Source: Bacteroides sp. CAG:927
GTDB taxonomy: Bacteria > Bacteroidota > Bacteroidia > Bacteroidales > Muribaculaceae
Direction: 5' to 3'
Length of the DNA stretch: 57,367 bases
Assembly: GCA_000431155.1 (NCBI GenBank)
Contig: HF985661.1
Coordinates: forward strand, 118,124-175,490
In this document: positions 51,658-57,367 of the stretch, piece by piece
Layout: each line of letters begins with the position of its first letter
Numbering within the stretch: position 1 is the stretch's first letter
The notes under the pieces: generated by a model
Told to the model about the DNA's origin: nothing
Databases searched by the model: none
What the model saw: the letters and a program-made list of their open reading frames with translations, nothing else
Position numbers and translations under genes: made by a program

Positions 51658-52217
51658 TTGCCCGCATCTGCTCTCTCTTCGCTGCTCTGTCGCTGCTTGC
51701 GGCATGCTCCCACAGTGACCATACTCCTGTGCCGAGGCCCGTGGCCTATCCGCGTGTGCCGGTTTACGATTCCACCTACGTTGCCGTACCCTCACTACCG
51801 CTACACCTTGAGCTGTCGGCCAATGCCGTCACGCAGGTTGATTCCGCTCATTCCGGTTCCATGTGGATCAATGCCACCTATCCGGCTTACAATGCCACAC
51901 TCCATCTCACTCTCACCCCTGTTACCCCTGCTACCGAAGCAGAAGTCATTGCCAACCGCACCGAGCGCATGAGCCTCAACTCCGGTGTAAACCCCACCGA
52001 GATTACACAACTCACATCCCCCGCTGGATTCCGCTCTCAGGTTCTGTTCACTCCTGCCGGATCCGTCACGCCGGTTCAGATTCTCTCCGTCTCCCCCAGT
52101 TGGGTCATCAGTGGTGCGCTCTACCATCCGCAGGCCGATTCCTCCCCCGACTCCATCGCTCCCGTCCTGCGGGCCGTCAGGCGCGACCTCATCCACACCG
52201 CCAAAACCATCCGATGA
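51654..52217 (+). CDS. gldD: GldD lipoprotein
   Basis: The 187-aa protein has signal peptide SLFAALSLLAAC with lipobox LAAC. The mature region carries PRPVAYPRVPVYDSTY, LELSANAV and WINATYPAYNATLHLTL, typical of GldD. In Flavobacterium it is needed for gliding and stabilises other Gld components; in non-gliding Bacteroidales the role is envelope-related. Adjacent gldE and the phosphopantetheinyl transferase are joined by ATGA overlaps, forming a three-gene operon. Confidence 0.9.
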   Translation: MIARICSLFAALSLLAACSHSDHTPVPRPVAYPRVPVYDSTYVAVPSLPLHLELSANAVTQVDSAHSGSMWINATYPAYNATLHLTLTPVTPATEAEVIANRTERMSLNSGVNPTEITQLTSPAGFRSQVLFTPAGSVTPVQILSVSPSWVISGALYHPQADSSPDSIAPVLRAVRRDLIHTAKTIR

Positions 52218-52759
52218 CCACCCCGGCTGTTTACATTGAACCCATTTTGTGCAGTGACACCCTCTCGCGCCGCGAAGCCGAGCAGCAGGCCTCACTCACG
52301 TTGGCGCAACGCATAGCCGGTCCCGATGCCGTCATCGAACATTACTCCGATGGCGCACCCTACATCCCCGGATTTTCAGGCCATATATCCCTGACCCATT
52401 GCAGCCCTCTCGCAGCCATAGCCGTTTCATCCTCCCCCCACATAGGCATAGATGCCGAAATATGGCGACCGCAACTGCAGCGCATCGCCCCTAAATTCCT
52501 TTCCCCGGCGCAGATCCCCTACTGGTCCGCCTCCCTCTTGCGGCTCCTCTTCGCATGGACCATCAAAGAAGCTGTCTATAAAGCCGCCCGCACACCCGGA
52601 CTGCCGCTACACAACATCACTCTTCCTTCCCCCGCAACTCTCTCAGCACTCAATTCTCCCTCCACCCCCCTGATATCATCCACTCCCGATTCTCGCCAAT
52701 GGCGTATCTCCGTCATAGCCACCTCTCCCGTCTTCATCACAGTCGTTAACAAAATTTAG
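52214..52759 (+). CDS. 4'-Phosphopantetheinyl transferase superfamily protein
   Basis: From ATG 52214 the 181-aa protein carries the AcpS/Sfp motifs GIDAEIW (Asp80, Glu82) and FAWTIKEAVYKA (Trp115, Lys118, Glu119, Lys123). It would transfer phosphopantetheine from CoA to a carrier-protein serine. The open frame extends upstream to 51863, but this extension overlaps gldD, and ATG 52214 overlaps the gldD stop as ATGA. The C-terminus is short compared with full Sfp enzymes. Confidence 0.82.
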   Translation: MTTPAVYIEPILCSDTLSRREAEQQASLTLAQRIAGPDAVIEHYSDGAPYIPGFSGHISLTHCSPLAAIAVSSSPHIGIDAEIWRPQLQRIAPKFLSPAQIPYWSASLLRLLFAWTIKEAVYKAARTPGLPLHNITLPSPATLSALNSPSTPLISSTPDSRQWRISVIATSPVFITVVNKI

Positions 52760-52794
52760 TCCGTCCGGGCAGCATATTACCACCTCTCTTGCAT

Positions 52795-52802
52795 TATATT
52801 TG
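52795..52802 (+). promoter_or_regulatory. -7 box TATATTTG for the S24 repressor gene
   Basis: TATATTTG lies 18 nt upstream of ATG 52821; the TTG inside it is not a plausible start. Confidence 0.5.
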
Positions 52803-52820
52803 CAGAAAAACCTCTGCACG

Positions 52821-53495
52821 ATGCACACCACTGTCGCCGACCGCATACGCTACCTCATTGATCAATCGCGCCTCTCACAGGCCGCGTTCGCGCGCCGTCT
52901 CGGCATGGACCCCGCCAATCTGAGCAAGCATCTCAGCGGCAAGCTTCCCATCACACCCGGCCTCATCAACCGCATTGTTGCCGACATGAGCGTATCCAAA
53001 ACATGGCTCGCCAACGGCTCCGGCATCCCCTTTGAGCGCCCCGGACACCACACCACACTGTCCGAGCAGCCCCCACTCTCCACACAATGCCACCCCGTGC
53101 CCGTTTACGACCTTGATGTCACCGCAGGATGCATGGAACTAAGCTCACTCCTCACCCACGACCGCATCGTAGGCAGTATCGCCCTCCCAAACCTCCCGCG
53201 CGACTGCGCTGTGGTGCGTGTCTCCGGCGACAGTATGACCCCCGTCATAAACAATGGCGGATTCGTGGCCATACGCCGCATTTCCAACCTTGACTGCATC
53301 TTTTGGGGGCAGATATACGTTATATTGCTTGAAGATTATCGTATGGTAAAATATCTCCGGCGACACCCCTCCAACCCCTCTCTCGTCGTTCTCCGGAGTG
53401 CAAACCCACAGTACGACGATATGGAGATTCCACGCAAGGACATCCTCGGCCTTTACGTGGTAGAATCCGTCATAAACTACGATGTACGATGCTGA
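52821..53495 (+). CDS. XRE-S24 repressor-like transcriptional regulator
   Basis: The 224-aa protein from ATG 52821 has an N-terminal HTH (VADRIRYLIDQSRLSQAAFA, LGMDPANLSKHLSGK) and a C-terminal S24/LexA-like peptidase domain with the catalytic dyad Ser138 (SGDSMTP) and Lys177 (RMVKYLR). Such proteins repress genes until self-cleavage or ligand signals relieve them. No Ala-Gly cleavage site is obvious in the linker, although DVTAGCMEL contains an Ala-Gly. It overlaps the TPR gene by 7 nt. Confidence 0.85.
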   Translation: MHTTVADRIRYLIDQSRLSQAAFARRLGMDPANLSKHLSGKLPITPGLINRIVADMSVSKTWLANGSGIPFERPGHHTTLSEQPPLSTQCHPVPVYDLDVTAGCMELSSLLTHDRIVGSIALPNLPRDCAVVRVSGDSMTPVINNGGFVAIRRISNLDCIFWGQIYVILLEDYRMVKYLRRHPSNPSLVVLRSANPQYDDMEIPRKDILGLYVVESVINYDVRC

Positions 53496-54250
53496 AACAC
53501 CCCACAACCCTATTTTGCGCCCTTCTCGCCGCATTTCTCATCTTTCCCCGGCATTCCCTTGCATCCAACCCCGTCACGCCCACACAGAGCGTCAAAAGCG
53601 ATGCCGAGTTCGCCCTTCTTGATGCAAAGGCAACACGTTTCGCCGAATTCGGTGAATGGGCAAGCACCTCAGCCATGCTCACCCTCATGCTTGACATGCG
53701 GCCCGACAGCGCGTCACTCTACGCCCGCGCCATCATTGCCGAAGGCATGCGCCACAACTCCAGCCCACAGCAGCAGCTCCTCAACACCGCCCTTGAGCAC
53801 GGAGTACCACTTGACTCAGTAATCACAGGCGTGCGCACACGCAGCATCTCACTCGGACGCGCCGACATTTACGAAACATTCCTCACCGACATACCCCAAA
53901 CATTCCCGTGGCTCAAGCGCACCATTGATGCCTACCTCCTCCGCTATTACCTCTTCCGGCGCAACCCTCAGGGCATCATCACCTACGCCCGCATAATGCT
54001 TCAGGGACTCCCCGACAGTCAGGAATTTCTCCTTGACCTCGCCTCAGGATACGTACAGTCAGGACAATTCCCCGAAGCCATCGCCACATATCAGCACATC
54101 CTGACACTCAACCCCGACAACCTCACAGCCCTACTCGCCATCGGCAACTACCACATCCTCAACCACCAACCCCAACAGGCACGCCCCTACCTCGAGCGCG
54201 CCAACACCCTCTCCCCCACACCCTACCTCGCCTCCCTCCTCACCCAATAA
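53489..54250 (+). CDS. Exported TPR-repeat protein
   Basis: The 253-aa protein has a signal peptide (TLFCALLAAFLIFPRHSLAS) followed by helical repeats. The last two are clear TPRs (DLASGYVQSGQFPEAIATYQ, NLTALLAIGNYHILNHQPQQ). It likely scaffolds periplasmic or envelope complexes. It begins 7 nt inside the S24 gene and is probably cotranscribed. No enzymatic motif is visible. Confidence 0.75.
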   Translation: MLKHPTTLFCALLAAFLIFPRHSLASNPVTPTQSVKSDAEFALLDAKATRFAEFGEWASTSAMLTLMLDMRPDSASLYARAIIAEGMRHNSSPQQQLLNTALEHGVPLDSVITGVRTRSISLGRADIYETFLTDIPQTFPWLKRTIDAYLLRYYLFRRNPQGIITYARIMLQGLPDSQEFLLDLASGYVQSGQFPEAIATYQHILTLNPDNLTALLAIGNYHILNHQPQQARPYLERANTLSPTPYLASLLTQ

Positions 54251-54390
54251 CCCCCCACCAGCGCAGCCGAGCCGCACAGCGCCGATTTCCCTAAAATACC
54301 AGCAGAGTGCGAAGCCTCTTTTCCGCCCCCTCGCAAAAGAGAGCGCAGGATGCGCGATTTCAGACACACCAGCGAAGTCGGCAGATGTGC

Positions 54391-54531
54391 AGCAGAGCCG
54401 CGGAGCGCGCGATATTTTTACACCCCCCTGCGGAGCGCGCAGCGCGGAGTTGGGGGAAGCATGTATGATAGAACCCCGTGACAAGCCGCAGAGAGCGCGC
54501 AGTCACGGTCCGGCGACAGCCAAGGCCCGCC
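54391..54531. repeat. Dispersed GC-rich intergenic repeat, copy 3 (shortened)
   Basis: This copy shares AGAGCCGCGGAGCGCGCG, CTGCGGAGCGCGCAGCGCGG and CAGTCACGGTCCGGCGACAG with copies at 35745 and 37244, but lacks the CATTTTACAT ends. It ends where a piece similar to the Rhs gene begins. Confidence 0.7.
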
Positions 54532-54690
54532 ACGTTCTCCTGAATGTCCCTGCTATACGCCACGCGCCCCTGAGCGTCATACGCCGTCAGCTCCGCCACC
54601 GACGGATCCAAGCACACTTTTTCCGTCACGGCGGCATGTCCCGCGATTCTACGATCGCCTTCTTCGGATGTCACCTGTTCTTTCTCCAAT
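54522..54690 (-). pseudogene. Rhs-like or secreted-protein fragment
   Basis: On the minus strand the frame contains AYDAQGRVAYSRDIQENVAG. Its end matches the Rhs core segment RDIQGNVAG, encoded in the neighbouring Rhs gene near 56000-56040. The piece runs straight into repeat copy 3. It may be a displaced Rhs tip or a decayed secreted protein with a C-terminal sorting-type motif; the start and extent are uncertain. Confidence 0.35.
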
Positions 54691-54713
54691 TTTTTCCTCT
54701 TTATTTGTTCATT

Positions 54714-55181
54714 TTACTTTGATTTTTTGGAATTTACTTTTCTCCATTTATGCTCCCAAAGCCAAAGTAATACAATTGTCGTAATATAGCTTGGTGCGAG
54801 CACTAATATTATGGACATTGTGGTTCCTGTTGATTCATTTATAAATAATGATGCAATCATACTCACAATTATGACTATGCACATTAGAATTATCGGTTCT
54901 GCCACCGCCATCCAGTATTTCTCAAAAATAGCTTTGCTGATATTCAAAAGATATATTAGCAGACCGATAGCCGTATTTAATAGACTCAAAAAGATTATAT
55001 ATAACAGAAATAATGCTGTTAAAGTCGAATCAAACTCCCAACCGGATATTAAATACACAATCAGAGCATATAAACCCAATAAAGTCACGGTACTCAGAAA
55101 ACAGAACCTGAGCAAATGAAAAACAAAAAGTGCTACCCATTTACAAAATTTCGTTATTGTCTTAAGCTTATTCTTCATCAT
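54714..55181 (-). CDS. Membrane protein, candidate immunity protein for the Rhs toxin
   Basis: The 155-aa product has four predicted membrane helices (WVALFVFHLLRFCFLSTVTL, LTALFLLYIIFLSLLN, IILMCIVIIVSMIASLF, IILVLAPSYITTIVLLW). Its start overlaps the 3' end of the Rhs gene by 14 nt, the usual place of an immunity gene. It is AT-rich like the toxin tip. No named immunity family is recognised. Confidence 0.65.
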   Translation of the reverse strand: MMKNKLKTITKFCKWVALFVFHLLRFCFLSTVTLLGLYALIVYLISGWEFDSTLTALFLLYIIFLSLLNTAIGLLIYLLNISKAIFEKYWMAVAEPIILMCIVIIVSMIASLFINESTGTTMSIILVLAPSYITTIVLLWLWEHKWRKVNSKKSK

Positions 55182-57367
55182 TTGGTTTCTTTAGATCCTC
55201 TTCTGTCCATGGTTTGGGTCTTGGTGAAAATCCAAAACTGTTTCCTGGAATATTTTTCTTTATTTCTACGATTTGTTTTTCTGGAACACCTGCTTTTATA
55301 AGGATTGTTGATGTACTGGTATTGCAATTCCCCTGATTTTCATTATGAGGAAGAATAAAATATTGCTTATCATCATTCTCGTCAAATGAATTTGCTACCT
55401 CAATAACTTTCTTATCAAATTCATCCTCAGTCATATTTCCCGGAGGTTCTATCTCTATGCATGCTTTTAACTTGTCTTGCTCTTCCCCTTCAGCAATTTC
55501 TCTATCTTGATTATAGTGGCGCCTGGTAAGCCTGCCGGAGTAAGAGCCTTTAAATCCGTCATATTCCGAGCCATATGCAAAAATTTCCTTCTTACCATCG
55601 GAAGTTGACACGACAATAAATGTATGGGTAGGAATTGATGCTAAATTTCTTAAAAGCATGCAATCTATTAATACCGGCAATTTGAACCCCGGTAACTGTG
55701 TTGCATATAAAGTTACTCTATTCCCCGTCGGGTCAACATAATTTATCGGGTCGCCCCCGCAAAAAGCATAGGGACTTAACCATTTGTAATCCGAGGCTTT
55801 CGCATCCGGGCTGCTGAAAGCACCTGCCATCGGATACTGCCACCGAGCCGTAAAGTCATAACTGTTGAGGCCAAGATCCGTCACCAGTTCCTTCCCCGTG
55901 TGCTTGTACCGGTTCCGGTCCTGTCCCCGGCTGTCTGCCGTCAGCCCGCCATAGGCGTAATACCAGTTCAGCTGCTCCAGACTCTTCTTGCCCGCCTTCG
56001 CCGCATAAACTCCCGCCACGTTCCCCTGAATGTCCCGGATGTACGCGTGAAGCACCCCGAGGCTGTCAATGTACCCCTGCGACACATTCACCCGCATTAA
56101 CTTCCCGTCAACGTACTCGCACGGCCCCACATATTCCCGCCGCGTAGTCCTGTTGCCGTTGTATATCGTCTCCCGCAGTTTCACCCCCGATGAGGTATAC
56201 CCGTACTCCGCGCAGTCTCCGCTCATCGTACCCACGACCCACGGCATCCCCGTCACGCTGTAGTTGATGTTCGCTATCCCTCGGCTCACATCCCGCGTCA
56301 GCCGCCCTGCCGCGTCATACCTTATGTCGTACCCCGAATACACCCCCTCCGGCATGTCCATCGATCCCTCCAGAAGAGCGTCGGCAGCCGCATCGCGCAG
56401 CACGCTCAGCCGGTTCCCCGCATACGTCATCTCCACATCGTCAACCACACGGCACTGACCCGCGTCGTCCCTGCCCTTGCGCTCTATCGTCAGCACGTTC
56501 GCGTTAAGGTCGTACGTGAACGCCTCCGAATGGTCCGCCGGAAGCAGCAGCGCACCAGCCTTTGCCGGCTCAAGCGGAGGGAACACCGGCTTCACAGGCA
56601 ACTCGCTCGTGCCCTGCTTCACAGTCGATTCCACAAGCCGCCCCATCGCGTCATACCGGTACGCGCTGTTCACCACATCATACCCCATTCCGTTCCTCAC
56701 CCTCGTCTTCCTGCCGCTTATACGCCCGGCGTAGCTCGGAGCATCCCCCGTGGCGTAGCTGTACATCATCTCCAGCAGCGAGTCCTTCCGCTCCATCAGC
56801 GCCCCGCGCGCGTCATAGCTGTAGGTCGTCCTCAGACCGCCCTGCGTCACCGTCCCGGCAAGCCGCCCCGCTCCGTCATACTCGTTCCGCTCCAGCAACA
56901 CCCCGCCCCCGAGATTCGTCACACACTTCTGCTCCCTCACGCGCCCGAAAGCGTCATAGCCCGTGCCCACATTCAGCGTATGGTACCGCCCCGCACCCGA
57001 CACCATACTGTTGCTCTGCAACGGCAGGCCGCCTACGGTATATGACCCCGACCACAGCACCTTGTCCCCCTCGGGACGCGTCTCCACACTCTGTATCTCC
57101 TGCCCCACGGCGTTGTAGTGATGCGTCACCCACACCGCCGCCCCGGGCATCCCGTACTCCATCTCCATCGTGCGCTCAGCCGTCACAAGACCCAACGGAG
57201 ACGCAATCCCCACACTCGTCCTGTGCTCCGGCATATACCGGTCATAATACTTCACATCCGTCACCTGCGCAGCCACGGGCAGAGACACCGATGACCAGTC
57301 ATAATCGCCCGCACTGCCGCCCTCACCGGCAGAACGGCTCAGCGTCTGCGCCTCATATTCCGCACTC
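55168..57367 (-). CDS. Rhs/YD-repeat toxin, 5' end beyond the window
   Basis: The frame stays open to the right edge; the GTG at 57288 is internal and not a true start. YD repeats (YDAFGRVREQ, YDGAGRLAGTV, YDARGALMERKD, YDAMGRLVEST, YDAAGRLTRDV) precede the Rhs core end with SPDAKASDYKWLSPYAF and INYVDPTGN. After that the sequence changes to an AT-rich polymorphic tip of about 170 aa. The tip has a His in PTHTFIVV (codon 55624-55626) and a Cys in GNCNTSTS (codon 55324-55326). That order suggests a permuted papain-like peptidase or amidase; this is inference. The toxin is probably exported and delivered to competitors. Confidence 0.88.
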   Translation of the reverse strand, partial: SAEYEAQTLSRSAGEGGSAGDYDWSSVSLPVAAQVTDVKYYDRYMPEHRTSVGIASPLGLVTAERTMEMEYGMPGAAVWVTHHYNAVGQEIQSVETRPEGDKVLWSGSYTVGGLPLQSNSMVSGAGRYHTLNVGTGYDAFGRVREQKCVTNLGGGVLLERNEYDGAGRLAGTVTQGGLRTTYSYDARGALMERKDSLLEMMYSYATGDAPSYAGRISGRKTRVRNGMGYDVVNSAYRYDAMGRLVESTVKQGTSELPVKPVFPPLEPAKAGALLLPADHSEAFTYDLNANVLTIERKGRDDAGQCRVVDDVEMTYAGNRLSVLRDAAADALLEGSMDMPEGVYSGYDIRYDAAGRLTRDVSRGIANINYSVTGMPWVVGTMSGDCAEYGYTSSGVKLRETIYNGNRTTRREYVGPCEYVDGKLMRVNVSQGYIDSLGVLHAYIRDIQGNVAGVYAAKAGKKSLEQLNWYYAYGGLTADSRGQDRNRYKHTGKELVTDLGLNSYDFTARWQYPMAGAFSSPDAKASDYKWLSPYAFCGGDPINYVDPTGNRVTLYATQLPGFKLPVLIDCMLLRNLASIPTHTFIVVSTSDGKKEIFAYGSEYDGFKGSYSGRLTRRHYNQDREIAEGEEQDKLKACIEIEPPGNMTEDEFDKKVIEVANSFDENDDKQYFILPHNENQGNCNTSTSTILIKAGVPEKQIVEIKKNIPGNSFGFSPRPKPWTEEDLKKPNDEE

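Noticed and set aside
51863..52213. Upstream extension of the phosphopantetheinyl transferase
   Set aside because: It overlaps gldD in another frame, is His/Arg-rich without family similarity, and ATG 52214 is coupled to the gldD stop.
1..57367. tRNA or rRNA genes
   Set aside because: No cloverleaf-like segment, GGTTCRA T-arm, or rRNA core sequence was seen on either strand; a tRNAscan run would settle it.

Overview
The window looks like a Bacteroidales chromosome, plausibly Muribaculaceae or a near relative. Evidence: gldE/gldD and the surface-lipoprotein style, many -7 boxes of the Bacteroidetes form TAnnTTTG and few Shine-Dalgarno sites, DUF3408/MobC/relaxase modules and Arm-type tyrosine recombinases typical of Bacteroides mobile elements, and DUF4143 ATPases. 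The family-level placement is inference. The left ~36 kb is accessory DNA; the right ~20 kb is mostly core genes ending in an Rhs locus.

Region 1 (1-18.3 kb) is the right part of an integrative mobilizable element. Two paralogous mobilization modules lie in tandem (41-aa microprotein, DUF3408-like protein, MobC-like protein, relaxase), each with a structured gap that may be an oriT; a coiled-coil membrane protein follows. Next come a lipoprotein operon, a small gene split by a 221-bp MITE-like insertion, and a scar joining an integrase start to a relaxase tail, followed by a second coiled-coil membrane protein. A TonB-type outer-membrane protein and a Rossmann-like protein diverge from an almost perfectly symmetric promoter/operator next to a PAS-LuxR regulator. 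A DUF1016 nuclease and a tyrosine recombinase (16659-18008) close the element.

Region 2 (18.3-21.3 kb) holds an AbiL-like RloA/RloB pair between two copies of a conserved RNA-like module (promoter, hairpin, CTCCGGGGTCAC, exactly 24 nt, terminator). A third copy lies at 35.4 kb.

Region 3 (21.46-33.47 kb) appears to be a separate integrative defence element: a 15-bp direct repeat at both ends, an integrase at the right end, and one long co-directional operon. That operon encodes an HTH controller, type III Res and Mod, a three-Cys-motif partner protein (TcmP), its Gp37/Gp68 (DUF5131) partner, a TIR-domain protein and an AlbA/Schlafen-type ATP-binding protein. This fused restriction/TcmP/TIR arrangement is the best candidate here for an undescribed system.

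Region 4 (33.6-40.5 kb) carries two DUF4143 ATPases, an orphan HicB-like protein, a Fic protein and an MscS channel, with a GC-rich dispersed intergenic repeat. Region 5 (40.5-54.3 kb) is core: porin, carB, a flippase-like membrane protein, xerD, a methyltransferase-like protein, a YfhO protein, gldE-gldD-phosphopantetheinyl transferase, an S24 repressor and a TPR protein. Region 6 (54.3 kb to the end) is an Rhs toxin gene running off the right edge, with a small overlapping membrane protein as the likely immunity gene. I saw no tRNA, rRNA or CRISPR array.
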